Origin: Opitutaceae bacterium
Lineage (GTDB): Bacteria > Verrucomicrobiota > Verrucomicrobiia > Opitutales > Opitutaceae
Reading direction: 5' to 3'
Length of the DNA: 64,000 nucleotides
Assembly (NCBI GenBank): GCA_028284385.1
Contig: JANQRT010000058.1
Location: forward strand, 1 to 64,000
In this document: positions 26,659 through 36,141 of the stretch, piece by piece
How positions within the stretch are numbered: the stretch's first letter is position 1
How the letters are laid out: the number at the start of each line of letters is the position of its first letter
Notes under the pieces: generated by a model
The model's input: the letters and a program-made list of their open reading frames with translations, nothing else
What the model was told of the DNA's origin: nothing
Database searches by the model: none
Translations under genes and position numbers: made by a program

Positions 26659-29600
26659 TTAGTTACTCAGTAGTGCTTTTTCTTTACCGAATTTTGCAAT
26701 GATTGTGTCGGCTAACTCACTGATATTTTTATGTTTTGAAAGTTCTGTTGCCGATACTTTGACTCTAAAATCTGATTGAATTATAAGAGACAATTCAAGT
26801 AGCAGTAGCGAATCGATTCCTAGGTTTCCGAGGTCTTGTTGCTTATGGAGTCTATCGGCCGGTATCTTAAGCAGATCGCAAAGACTTTCTGTTGCTTTTT
26901 GCTCAATCATTTCTTTAAGGGTTAACTCATCGTATTCAGCAAAAGAGTCGGCTAGGCTGGACGAACTTTCCCCGTTGCTGTTTATAGTACTAATCAAATT
27001 GGAAAACTTCGAGGATTTTGCCGGCGAAGGATTTGCTGTCCGCCACATATTCCAGTCTATATCGAAAACGCCCATTCTTGGTAATTGAAGTTTCAGAAAC
27101 TCCTCGAAAGACTTAAGAGCTTCCGCATTTGAAATTCCTTTTATTCCCTCCTGTTCCAGTAACTTGCCGATGGTCTGGTTGCGCTCGACAATACCTGACT
27201 CGGATAAAGCTCCCCAGTTTATGCTTTTCATTGGAAAGCCATTCGAGCTCACCATCTCGGAGAACGTATCCAGAAAAACATTCGCTGCGATGTAATTAGA
27301 TTGGCCGCGGTTGCCTATTAAGGCTGAAACGGAAGAAAATGAAACGAGAAACTCTAAACTGCTATCCTTTACTGCATGATACAAATTAAGGAGGCCTAGT
27401 ATTTTAGGTTCCAATACTCTCCGCATCTTCTCTTCCGTGAGTACTTCAAGAAACGCGTCGTCGAGTACCATTGCTCCGTGAACAATGCCCTTCAGTGGCG
27501 GCTCTCCATTTAGCAAGCCAGTGATAGCTCTTTTGACTAGATCGAAATTCGTAACATCAAGTTTCTCTGAGACGACTTCCGCGCCCTTACCTTCAATGAG
27601 TCGGATTTTTGCATTGTAGTTGTCCGACTGCGGGACGCTTCTGCTTCCAAGAACTATTTTTGTTGCTCCATTTTCCGCTAACCATGACGCGACTTCCAAT
27701 CCGAAACCGCTATTCCCGCCTGTTATCAGGTAGGTTCCTTCAAGATCTAGCTCTGATTTATCGGTTTGCGTTGAAGTCGCTTCAACGTATTCATTCGCGA
27801 GGCTAACGACGACTTGTCCTATACGCTGAGGGTCGGAGACGTACGAGGCTGCATCGGTAATATCTTTTGCTGGATAAATCTTGTTAGGAAGAGGTTTCAA
27901 GCTCCCTTGTAGAAACTGTTCTTTTATCTGATTGATAGTATTTTTCGCTAGATCGTGCCTCCTGAAGCGCACTTGATCGATATCGATGATCGAAAAAGTG
28001 ATGCTATTCCCATTGAAGGTGACATTATTTGCGGCCGAATTGTTTTGACCGCGTATTTCAATAAAACGACCAAATGGCGCGAGCAGAGAAACCGAATTGC
28101 GCTCCAAATCTCCTGTAGGAGGATTGAAAACGACATCCACTTCGGTAGGCGTTGCTGAACTTCTAGTATTAGTGAGATCGCTCGTCTTGATGATATCCGT
28201 TATGCATTTTACACCTAAGTTCTCAATATATTCTCTTTGTTGTTCCGACTTGGTGGTTGCATAGATCTCGGCTCCTAAATGTTGAGCGGCTTGAATTGCT
28301 GCTAAGCCTATATCGCTGCCGGCATCGTTAATCAGAATTTTTTCTCCAGTATTTAACTTCGCCACGTCGCAAAGAGCATAATTCGCTACTAAATGAGTTA
28401 GGTTAATGAAAAACTCGTTTGCCCTAATATTCTGTGGAATGCCAATTACGTTTTCCGCCGGAATGGTAAGATATGATTTAACCCCCTGACCTGTGACGGC
28501 TACTACGTGATCGCCTTTCTCAAATTCCTTTACCTGATTTCCTGTTTTCAGAATTTTTCCTGAAACTTCCAAACGCACTTCCCTATCAACCGAAGAGTCA
28601 CTATAATCTTCGATCCTGCCTGAGCCGTTTTGCCAAATCGAATTGAGGCAAACGGAATCGACTTTGATTTCAACTTGTGTTGACTCTGGCTCCTTTCTGA
28701 CAGTCTCCATATATGATACGCCATTACTGATTCCACGAAGAGAGCCATTCAGTGCTACAGGCTCTTCAGTAGAAACTTTGCGTATCACACTTCTTTCTTC
28801 ATAGGAGAAGCGATCCAATTTTCTTGTATAAATAACTCCATCCCGAATAGCCAATTCGTTAATACTTCTTTCAAACAATACTTCGTTTTCGAGGCCATTA
28901 ATGTCTGGATTCGTTGGATCAAGATCAACTAGGCGACACTCTATATTCTCATACTCGCTTTGAATAAGAGGAGTTAAGCCCCATAAGGCGGTAGTGTTTA
29001 GACCAAAGAAACCTTCTTTATGGTCTACGCACTGAGATCCTATAGTAAAAATAGTTAATATGCCATTCAGTTTGGATGTATTATTTAATCCTTTGATCAG
29101 ACGAATTAAGATCATGTACTCGGAAATTATTATATCCAAGTCTGGTTCATCGGCTTTGCTATTAGCAACCGCCCACAGGTATAAAAAGTGACAGTTTTCT
29201 AAATCCTTCAGTTCATCGAATAGTAATTGAAAATCATTGGGATCATTTTCATTTAATAAATATCGTTTTGGGCCCTCTTTGGAAAAATGCTCTCCTTTGG
29301 ATACGTTAACAAAACTTGCGTTCTTAAGTTGAAGTTGTTCTTCAATACTATTACACAAAGAAGCATTATTATTAAATATGATAAATGAATATTTGGAGGT
29401 ATATTCAGTCCTGCTCTCGCTGTTGTATCTCTTCCAGTCATGTGTATAAAATTTTTTCGCAAGCAAGTCTTCTACTGTAATTCCAGGTTTGGAAAGAGCG
29501 ACCATCTTGAGATCTGAAATTTCAATACACAAGCTTCCCTTATCATCGAACAGTTGTATATTTGAGAGAAACCAATGCTTGTTATTAACTATAATTCTAC

Positions 29601-32600
29601 TATAGACCCAGCATGTTCCGGAAAGACTTTTTATATGTCTAAATTTTTTGATAGCCACTGGAACAAACGGCCTTGGGTCGTCTAGTATCGACAGAGCCGC
29701 TTGAAACGCAGCGTCTAGTATTTCAGGGAAGATAACTGATTGTGTAGAATAGGCAGGTATACGATCGCTCCTTACAAAGGCTAAGGAATCATGATCATTT
29801 ACATAGATATATTCTATATTCCGAAAAGACTTGCTGTAATTTAAACCTCGACGATCGAGATTTAAATAGAGCTCATCTGATTTGGTTTGAGAATTAAACT
29901 TTTCCTTAATTTCCTCGATGTTTATAGTTTCGATTTTTTGACCTACATCCTCATCGATTAGATTACCCGAAGCATGGAGAGTCCATGACGAGGTTTCACT
30001 TAGATTTCTACTGTGAATTTGAAAGCGGCTTGAATCCTCGTCCAAGCTCAAGCTCATTTCTTGGTTTTCACTAACCTCAACTTCTAGCATGCTATGAAAA
30101 ACCAGATCTGTGAGAGTTCTACATTCACCTCCAATGATGTCTCGATGTAACACCAAACCAGCTTCCACATAGCCAGCTCCGGGAAAAACTACCTTTCCGT
30201 TTACTTTATGATCGTTTAGAAAGGGGAAATAGTAATTGTTGAGTTCAACCGCCCATGTTTTCAGAGGCGTTTGAACTCTAATGTTTTGAAACGGATTTTG
30301 ACTCTCTCCTAAACGAGAGTGAATTGAATTATCGGATTCATCCCAATGTCTATTTCTTTGCCATGGATAAGAAGGTATCGAAACAAGGCCGCCTGTCGAA
30401 GTTGTAATAGCTTGCCAATTAATGGGGTATCCCTGACAATACAACTGAGCTAAGGAGCTGAGTAGATTTTGGTGTTCAGGAAACTTTCTATTTAGAGATT
30501 GGAAGAGATTAATTTTTCTCGATTTTTCAGCTGTGATTTCCTTTACCGAGTGTCCCAATACAGGATGCGGGCCTACTTCTATAAAGTCTCTATAACCTTC
30601 ACTTAGTAGAGCCTCAATAGCGGAACAGAACCGTACCGGCTCTCGCACATTTTGCCACCAGTAATTAGCCTTCAGCAATTCGCCCTCTATGCGAGAACCA
30701 GTCACCGTTGAATACAATGGAATCTCTGCCTTTCTAGGCTCAATGGAGGAGAGGATGGACTGGAGTTCGTCATTTATATCGTCCATCTGATAGCTATGGT
30801 ATGCGACCTCTACCTTTAATTCCCGGTGGAATATGTCTTTTTTTTCAAGATGAGTCGCTATTTCTTTTAGCTGGGCCGCATTCCCTGAAAGCGTAACGCT
30901 ATTCTGACTATTTATCGCTGCGATGGATACTTCGCCGTGTGTAGAAATCAGTTGCAGCGCTTCTTCTTCGCCTAACCCTGCGGCAAGCATCGCTCCCTTT
31001 CCCGCCAACGTTTGTTGGAGTCGGCTTCGATGGTAGCTAACTTTGATCGCATCTTTTAATGATAAGGCCCCTGACACGTAGGCGGATGCGACTTCGCCTA
31101 CACTGTGTCCCACTACTGCCTTTGGTTCTATTCCCCATGAGCCTAGTAGAGAAGTTAAACCAACTTGGATTAAAAAATTAGCAGGCTGAGCAATCTCCGT
31201 TTTTCCCATACGCGAATCTGCTTCATCCTTCATTAATGCATCAAGGATCGACCATCCTGATTCCTCTTGGAATATGCCATCGCACTCTCTGACCGAGTCA
31301 TGGAACACTTTCTCTCGATTGATTAATTCTCGTCCCATAGCCCACCATTGAGGCCCCATTCCCGTATAGATAAATATGGGCTTGGGGGTAAACCGAGGCT
31401 CGACAAAACCAAGATAAAAAGATTCAGGCGTTTCTCCCGCGCTGAGCCTTTGCAATTTCGCTTTCAAGTCGTCGATTGAATCCGCCAGTAATGCAGCGCG
31501 ATGCTGGTGATGGGTACGCCTCTGGGTTGCGGTGTAGTAGAAATCAGCGAACGCCCGAGCACTTGAATTGGTAGTCAGGTAGAAAGCATATTTCCCAGCC
31601 AATTCTTTTAATGCATTCTCATCTCTAGCTGAAATCGGAAATAAACGCAGCCCGTCCCAAGCCTCCTTTGATCCTTCTGTCGATTCATTTTTTGTCGGAG
31701 CTTCTTGGAGTATCGCATGAGCATTCGTTCCTCCGTATCCGAAAGAATTAACTCCTGCATAGCGAGGCTTATCGTCCCGTTTCCAATCACTCAGCCTAGT
31801 GGAAACTTGGATACACATATCATCGAAAGGAATCTTCGGATTTGGCTTATCGAAATGCAAACTGGGAACTATTTTCTCATTATACAGGCACAGAGTTGTT
31901 TTGATCAGACCTGCGACTCCCGCTCCCGCCTCTAAATGGCCAATATTCGTTTTCACGGATCCAATTTGGCATTTCTGATTTATTGGTCGATTTTTCGATA
32001 GAGCATTGTGCAAAGCTTCAGCTTCTTTTGGGTCTCCAGCTTGCGTGCCTGTGCCATGAGCTTCGATGTATTCAACGTCGCCGGGTGAAACGCCTGCTCT
32101 TGCATAGACGTTTTTTATAAGATTTTCCTGAGCCTTTGAACTGGGTACTGATATGCCCTGCGTCATGCCATCCTGGTTGACCCCTGTCTCTCGAATGAGA
32201 GCGTAGACTCTGTCTCGATCTTGTAGAGCCTTGGTCAAAGACTTCAACACGACGACCCCAGCTCCTTCTCCGCGAGAGTATCCTGCTGCATCCTCGTCGA
32301 AGGCCTTACAGTACCCATGATGTGAAAGAAACTTGCCCTTGCTCATCATGATTGGAAATTCCGGCCTGAGCATCACGTTAACGCCTCCGGAAATGGCCAA
32401 AGACGATTCTTGATTTCTAATACTCTGGCATGCGTAATGAATCGCGACCAAGGAGGAAGAACAGGCTGTATCAAGCGTTAGACTAGGACCTTTTAAATCA
32501 AAACTGTAGGAGATCCTATTTGATAGTAGCGTCATGGTGGAGCTTGCCGCCGTGTGCGTATTCACTAATTCATTATTCGAAGTGTTGAGCCGCAATAGCA

Positions 32601-33003
32601 TGTTATCCATGCAAAAGCCGCCAATGAAGACGCCTGTATTCGATCCGCTTAATTCTTCGGCTGTTATCCCCGCGTCCTCGAACGCTTCCCAAGATACTTC
32701 AAGCAACAATCTCTGCTGTGGATCCAAGCTCTCTGCCTCGCGTGGAGAAATACCGAAGAATAATGGATCGAAGTGGTCGATCTTCTCCTTGAGGAATCCG
32801 CCCTTTTTCACATACATCTTGCCGGGCTTGTCTGGATTTTCGTCATAGAACCGTCGGATATCCCACCGATCTTTGGGAACTTTGACAATCGCGTCCTTTC
32901 CTCTTTTCAAGAGATTCCAAAATGCCTTTGGGCTATTGGCTCCACCGGGAAAGCGGCAGCCGATGCCTACGATGGCTATGGGCTCTTTCTTCTCTGCGTT
33001 CAT
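26659..33003 (-). CDS. One-module fully reducing type I polyketide synthase
   Basis: A 2114-residue megasynthase. Domains in order: ketosynthase (1-430; C181 in DTACSSSL, H316 in EAHGTGT, H356 in NIGHLEAG), acyltransferase (540-860; S634 in GHSVGEV; VAYHS at 733-737 suggests malonyl), dehydratase (905-1180; H932 in the HxxxGxxxxP motif, D1097), a structural ketoreductase half (about 1200-1450), enoylreductase (about 1480-1780; INDAGSDIGLAAIQAA), ketoreductase (about 1800-2000; ITGGNSGFGL, and SNYIAAN with the catalytic Tyr), and ACP (S2065 in LGIDSLLLLEL). All catalytic residues are present, so it should make a saturated chain, probably iteratively. There is no thioesterase or reductase domain. 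It leads the signalling run, 30 bp before the PhcB-like gene. The middle of the gene is AT-rich. Confidence 0.93.
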   Translation of the reverse strand: MNAEKKEPIAIVGIGCRFPGGANSPKAFWNLLKRGKDAIVKVPKDRWDIRRFYDENPDKPGKMYVKKGGFLKEKIDHFDPLFFGISPREAESLDPQQRLLLEVSWEAFEDAGITAEELSGSNTGVFIGGFCMDNMLLRLNTSNNELVNTHTAASSTMTLLSNRISYSFDLKGPSLTLDTACSSSLVAIHYACQSIRNQESSLAISGGVNVMLRPEFPIMMSKGKFLSHHGYCKAFDEDAAGYSRGEGAGVVVLKSLTKALQDRDRVYALIRETGVNQDGMTQGISVPSSKAQENLIKNVYARAGVSPGDVEYIEAHGTGTQAGDPKEAEALHNALSKNRPINQKCQIGSVKTNIGHLEAGAGVAGLIKTTLCLYNEKIVPSLHFDKPNPKIPFDDMCIQVSTRLSDWKRDDKPRYAGVNSFGYGGTNAHAILQEAPTKNESTEGSKEAWDGLRLFPISARDENALKELAGKYAFYLTTNSSARAFADFYYTATQRRTHHQHRAALLADSIDDLKAKLQRLSAGETPESFYLGFVEPRFTPKPIFIYTGMGPQWWAMGRELINREKVFHDSVRECDGIFQEESGWSILDALMKDEADSRMGKTEIAQPANFLIQVGLTSLLGSWGIEPKAVVGHSVGEVASAYVSGALSLKDAIKVSYHRSRLQQTLAGKGAMLAAGLGEEEALQLISTHGEVSIAAINSQNSVTLSGNAAQLKEIATHLEKKDIFHRELKVEVAYHSYQMDDINDELQSILSSIEPRKAEIPLYSTVTGSRIEGELLKANYWWQNVREPVRFCSAIEALLSEGYRDFIEVGPHPVLGHSVKEITAEKSRKINLFQSLNRKFPEHQNLLSSLAQLYCQGYPINWQAITTSTGGLVSIPSYPWQRNRHWDESDNSIHSRLGESQNPFQNIRVQTPLKTWAVELNNYYFPFLNDHKVNGKVVFPGAGYVEAGLVLHRDIIGGECRTLTDLVFHSMLEVEVSENQEMSLSLDEDSSRFQIHSRNLSETSSWTLHASGNLIDEDVGQKIETINIEEIKEKFNSQTKSDELYLNLDRRGLNYSKSFRNIEYIYVNDHDSLAFVRSDRIPAYSTQSVIFPEILDAAFQAALSILDDPRPFVPVAIKKFRHIKSLSGTCWVYSRIIVNNKHWFLSNIQLFDDKGSLCIEISDLKMVALSKPGITVEDLLAKKFYTHDWKRYNSESRTEYTSKYSFIIFNNNASLCNSIEEQLQLKNASFVNVSKGEHFSKEGPKRYLLNENDPNDFQLLFDELKDLENCHFLYLWAVANSKADEPDLDIIISEYMILIRLIKGLNNTSKLNGILTIFTIGSQCVDHKEGFFGLNTTALWGLTPLIQSEYENIECRLVDLDPTNPDINGLENEVLFERSINELAIRDGVIYTRKLDRFSYEERSVIRKVSTEEPVALNGSLRGISNGVSYMETVRKEPESTQVEIKVDSVCLNSIWQNGSGRIEDYSDSSVDREVRLEVSGKILKTGNQVKEFEKGDHVVAVTGQGVKSYLTIPAENVIGIPQNIRANEFFINLTHLVANYALCDVAKLNTGEKILINDAGSDIGLAAIQAAQHLGAEIYATTKSEQQREYIENLGVKCITDIIKTSDLTNTRSSATPTEVDVVFNPPTGDLERNSVSLLAPFGRFIEIRGQNNSAANNVTFNGNSITFSIIDIDQVRFRRHDLAKNTINQIKEQFLQGSLKPLPNKIYPAKDITDAASYVSDPQRIGQVVVSLANEYVEATSTQTDKSELDLEGTYLITGGNSGFGLEVASWLAENGATKIVLGSRSVPQSDNYNAKIRLIEGKGAEVVSEKLDVTNFDLVKRAITGLLNGEPPLKGIVHGAMVLDDAFLEVLTEEKMRRVLEPKILGLLNLYHAVKDSSLEFLVSFSSVSALIGNRGQSNYIAANVFLDTFSEMVSSNGFPMKSINWGALSESGIVERNQTIGKLLEQEGIKGISNAEALKSFEEFLKLQLPRMGVFDIDWNMWRTANPSPAKSSKFSNLISTINSNGESSSSLADSFAEYDELTLKEMIEQKATESLCDLLKIPADRLHKQQDLGNLGIDSLLLLELSLIIQSDFRVKVSATELSKHKNISELADTIIAKFGKEKALLSN

Positions 33004-33358
33004 GGACTATGATTTTCGGATAGATTGTTTTTCCGTAAAAACTGAATACGCCCCGTCTCTCTCTTAATAGACCTAGACTTAGGTTCGTAACAGTATTTCA
33101 ATTACGAAGCCAAGTGTTGAGGACTACCTCAAAATTGCATGCCAAGACTGAAGACACACTTATAAGAGACTGCCGGTTTCGCAAGGCAAAGGAGGAGAAT
33201 GGAATTTACGTTTTTGGGATAATAACTGAGCTCATTGCAGGGATCTGCAAAAGAGCCTACGATATTTTGCGTAGCCAACCGCTCAGTACAATCTAAAAAA
33301 TCGGTAAATACCGAGAAATGAGGCCTAAATTAGCCCTCTAGTCATTTTTTATCGGACC
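33004..33358. promoter_or_regulatory. 355-bp gene-free region upstream of the PKS
   Basis: Expected to hold the promoter of the PKS-led run, which would start near 33003 on the minus strand. ACCTA (33071-33075) / TAGGT (33080-33084) around GACT is an inverted repeat about 70 bp from the start codon and could be an operator. The region also contains the minus-strand terminator at 33295-33314 of the preceding unit. No coding region is convincing. Confidence 0.5.
33295..33314 (-). terminator. Rho-independent terminator (minus strand)
   Basis: TCGGTA (33301-33306) pairs with TACCGA (33309-33314); on the minus strand it is followed by six T residues (A run at 33295-33300). The stem is AT/GC mixed and short, but the T run is good. 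It lies 45 bp after the stop at 33359 and separates that unit from the PKS run. Confidence 0.72.
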
Positions 33359-33862
33359 CTAGAAAAAAATCCACTCGATGTGTGGCCGGTTGGAGTAGTG
33401 TTCAAAGGCCGCGATTTCTCCCGTTTGCGGCTCTATGATATGCCACCCTCTCTCGGTCCTTATAAGAACCAAGCTGTGATAGGAGTCGCCTCCAGGCACT
33501 CCTCCAAAAGCCTCGACCTGCTTGACTTTCATGATGGCGCACGGGACATCTCCATTTCCCGTTCCTCCGCCACTTGAGTTGCTGATCATAAGCAGGTTTT
33601 GGAAAAGGCGGGATAGATTGTCGCAATCCATTCCCTCGCCCTCCATCATCAGGCCCTGACTTTCGAAATAGTCTAAAGTGTAGGGAATAAACTCTGAAAC
33701 AAGCCAGTCGTGTGAAGGCAGGATGTACTGTCGATCGCTAAACTCTATCTGCGAAGCTTGAATGGCAGGACTCGCTTGAAGTTCCGCTTCTAACTGTGAA
33801 TAGTGAATTGGTCTTAGAAGAGCCGCTGCCCCCATGACAATTGTGTAGAGACTGAGCATCAT
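33359..33862 (-). CDS. Secreted cysteine-protease/transglutaminase-like protein (unrecognised)
   Basis: A 167-residue protein with a short hydrophobic N-terminus (MLSLYTIVMGAAALL), probably a signal or anchor. The C-terminal half has a Cys-His-acid arrangement like a papain-fold transglutaminase: GMDCDNLSRLFQNLL, then SYHSLVLIRTERGWHIIEPQTGE. Order Cys, His, then Glu before PQTG fits such enzymes, but I cannot name a family. It overlaps the upstream lipoprotein gene by 4 bp (ATGA), so the two are coupled and probably work together in the envelope. Confidence 0.6.
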   Translation of the reverse strand: MMLSLYTIVMGAAALLRPIHYSQLEAELQASPAIQASQIEFSDRQYILPSHDWLVSEFIPYTLDYFESQGLMMEGEGMDCDNLSRLFQNLLMISNSSGGGTGNGDVPCAIMKVKQVEAFGGVPGGDSYHSLVLIRTERGWHIIEPQTGEIAAFEHYSNRPHIEWIFF

Positions 33863-34095
33863 CGTGCTGGCGGAGGCTTCTTTCCGGGAATGGAAAACTC
33901 TCTGGTATCTATAGTAACAAGATGCGGTCCATCGGGTTTAATTCGATCTTCCAACGCGTACTTCATAGGCGGTGGGTTCTCCAAAGCGGCCGCATCTCCT
34001 AGCATCCAATGTGAGTCTTTATCGCTGCTCGTAGTGAGGCAGCCTCCCAAGAGGATCGCGGCGGGAAGGAAAACAATTATGGGGGCTTTTCGCAT
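33859..34095 (-). CDS. Small lipoprotein (78 aa) coupled to a protease-like gene
   Basis: A 78-residue protein with a lipobox: hydrophobic IIVFLPAAILLGG then Cys about residue 19 (GGCLTTSS). The mature part is short, Pro-rich at the end (GKKPPPAR), with no recognised domain. Its stop overlaps the start of the Cys/His-containing protein by ATGA, suggesting cotranslation. The upstream 213-bp gap to the CysJ-like gene is divergent and should carry promoters in both directions; I saw no distinctive site in it. Confidence 0.7.
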   Translation of the reverse strand: MRKAPIIVFLPAAILLGGCLTTSSDKDSHWMLGDAAALENPPPMKYALEDRIKPDGPHLVTIDTREFSIPGKKPPPAR

Positions 34096-34308
34096 TTCGG
34101 TTCGATGCTTAACATCGGCGCCACATGGGTGTTCTTGATAGAGCCCAGCGAAACGGCGAAGGCCTATCTCTTGTTGACTAGGCCTGAAATCGGCGCCGAT
34201 AGAGGGCTTGGACTAAAAGCGGTTTGCAAGATCTCCAGGTTGAGCTTTGGCTGACCTATTTAATGCTTGATTAGCTCTGGTCTCAAGCTCTGATAAATCG
34301 ATATCTTT

Positions 34309-35463
34309 ATGGACTCCTCCACCAACGAATCTGAGCCCTCAATCGTCACTTACGATAAGAGCAATCCATTCTCGGCAGTGCTGCTGAAGAAATTCGATCT
34401 TAATGGAACTGGATCCGCGAAGGAGACTATCCATGCGGAAATTTCGCTCGATGGTTCCGGCCTCGACTACGAGCCTGGCGATGCGTTGGGCGTTTTCGCT
34501 GAAAACGCTCCTGATCTGATCGAAGCATTCCTTCAAGAATCTGAGCTGGATGGTCAGAAGGTTTCTCACGGAGATGAGATCGATCTTCCTATTTTAGATG
34601 TGCTTAAAACAAGAGTGGACCTTCGGGTCGTTACGAAACTCGTTCTTTCTAAGTATGCGAAATTGAGCGGTCATGATGATCTGCTCGAGAAGACGGCGGA
34701 TAGAGAATGGGTAAGTGAATACACCTGGGGGCGCGATTGGGTGGACGTTCTGAAGGACTATCCTTTGACTGGCTGCTCGGCTAGCGATTTCATCGGAATA
34801 CTCAGGCCTCTTTCGCCCAGATTATACTCTATTGCTTCTAGCTTGAAGGCGCATCCGAATGAGGTTCATTTGACGGTTGCATCCGTTCGGTATGAAGCCT
34901 TCGGTCGATCGAAAAAGGGGGTCTGCTCCACATTTATTGCCGACATGTGGGACGAGGGTGAAAAGGCTCCGATATACTTTCATAACAATAAGAACTTTAA
35001 GTTGCCAAAAGATGGGAGCCTTCCCGTGATTATGGTCGGTCCTGGTACTGGGATTGCGCCGTTTAGAGCCTTCCTCGAGGAGCGAGCTGCTGACGGAAGT
35101 AGCGGAAAAAATTGGCTGTTTTTTGGAGACCAGCATGCAGCTACCGATTATCTCTATCAAAGCGATTGGGAGACGTATCAGAAAAATGGAGTCTTGGATC
35201 GGGTCGATCTGGCTTTTTCGCGAGATCAGGATTTCAAGATCTACGTTCAGGATAGGCTTCGCGAGAATGCTAAAGACATCTACGCATGGCTTGAGGAAGG
35301 CGCCTATTTTTATGTTTGCGGTGACGCCAGTCGAATGGCTAAGGATGTTCATCAAGCCCTCCATGACATCGTTGCTGAACAAGGTGGGATGAATGAAGAC
35401 GAGGCGGCTGCTTATGTGAAAGCTCTGCAGAAAGAGAAGCGCTACGCTCGCGACGTTTATTGA
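34309..35463 (+). CDS. CysJ-like flavoprotein reductase without FMN domain
   Basis: A 384-residue FAD/NADPH reductase of the cytochrome P450 reductase/CysJ type. FAD binding: RLYSIASS (RxYS motif) and GVCSTFIADM. NADPH binding: MVGPGTGIAPFRAFLEER, then NWLFFGDQH, DRVDLAFSRDQ, YFYVCGDASRMAKDV, and the C-terminal KRYARDVY which closely resembles the CysJ terminus. The usual N-terminal flavodoxin domain is missing, so electrons would pass from NADPH via FAD to another carrier or enzyme. In some bacteria such short forms serve sulfite reductase; no cysI lies here. Confidence 0.85.
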   Translation: MDSSTNESEPSIVTYDKSNPFSAVLLKKFDLNGTGSAKETIHAEISLDGSGLDYEPGDALGVFAENAPDLIEAFLQESELDGQKVSHGDEIDLPILDVLKTRVDLRVVTKLVLSKYAKLSGHDDLLEKTADREWVSEYTWGRDWVDVLKDYPLTGCSASDFIGILRPLSPRLYSIASSLKAHPNEVHLTVASVRYEAFGRSKKGVCSTFIADMWDEGEKAPIYFHNNKNFKLPKDGSLPVIMVGPGTGIAPFRAFLEERAADGSSGKNWLFFGDQHAATDYLYQSDWETYQKNGVLDRVDLAFSRDQDFKIYVQDRLRENAKDIYAWLEEGAYFYVCGDASRMAKDVHQALHDIVAEQGGMNEDEAAAYVKALQKEKRYARDVY

Positions 35464-35472
35464 ATATCAAAT

Positions 35473-36141
35473 ATGGATCGACTAGAGCCTTTCCTTAATC
35501 GGCTGAGAGATGCGGGGTTCAATCCTACTCTAATCATTGATGTCGGTGCTAACAAAGCCAACTGGACTCATCATGCCTGGGATAATTTCCCTGATGCCGA
35601 TTTCATTCTCATCGAGCCGCTGGCCAGTTTGGAAGGCTCTGCCGATCTTTTGATCAAAAATGGAGCCAAGATAAAGTGGATTACTGCGGGGGTCGGCGCT
35701 CACACCGGTGAATCTTACCTGTCTATTGGCGAAAGGGACGATAGCAGTTCTTTTGTGCCCTCCGCTGACCAGGCAAAAGCATGGGGAATGGAGCAGGTCC
35801 GTGTGCAGATGACCACGCTAAATAAAGTCGTCGAAGAAAACAATGGGACTGTTCCCGATCTCCTCAAAATCGATGCTGAAGGATATGACCTGAAAGTCCT
35901 AGACGGCGCTTCCGAGCTAATTGGCAAAACGGAAGTTATTCTCATTGAAGCCAGTGTCTGCGCTCCGCTTGTCGAGAATACTGCCTTCGAAGTGATTAGG
36001 AGGATGGGAGAAACGGGCTATTCTCTTATTGAAATAACTCACCTTAATGAAAATCCGAATACGGGTTGCCTCTGGCTAGCTGAGTTCGCCTTTGCTCGAA
36101 ACGATAGCCAGCTGTGGAATTGGTTTAGTCGTCACAGTTAA
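35473..36141 (+). CDS. FkbM-family methyltransferase
   Basis: A 222-residue FkbM-type SAM-dependent O-methyltransferase. Motifs: LIIDVGANKANW (SAM motif I), ILIEPL, then TTLNKVVEENNGTVPDLLKIDAEGYDLKVL containing the family's D-L-L-K-I-D-x-E-G box. FkbM enzymes often methylate sugars or glycans. It starts 9 bp after the CysJ-like gene. Its stop shares bases with the stop of the convergent glycosyltransferase gene (both TAA within 36138-36141). It may serve the glycan pathway encoded downstream on the other strand. Confidence 0.85.
   Translation: MDRLEPFLNRLRDAGFNPTLIIDVGANKANWTHHAWDNFPDADFILIEPLASLEGSADLLIKNGAKIKWITAGVGAHTGESYLSIGERDDSSSFVPSADQAKAWGMEQVRVQMTTLNKVVEENNGTVPDLLKIDAEGYDLKVLDGASELIGKTEVILIEASVCAPLVENTAFEVIRRMGETGYSLIEITHLNENPNTGCLWLAEFAFARNDSQLWNWFSRHS

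Noticed and set aside
26659..33003. PUFA synthase as identity of the PKS
   Set aside because: Only one ACP is present and no tandem ACP array or FabA-type dehydratase pair is visible.
33114..33296. 60-codon plus-strand frame upstream of the PKS
   Set aside because: No Shine-Dalgarno at the ATG, ends next to a minus-strand terminator, and the peptide has no family features.
34822..35382. 186-codon minus-strand frame within the CysJ-like gene
   Set aside because: It lies wholly opposite conserved CysJ motifs and has no recognisable domain.
36138..36141. Overlapping stop codons of FkbM and GT4 genes as a regulatory signal
   Set aside because: Convergent TTAA stop overlaps arise easily and carry no function by themselves.
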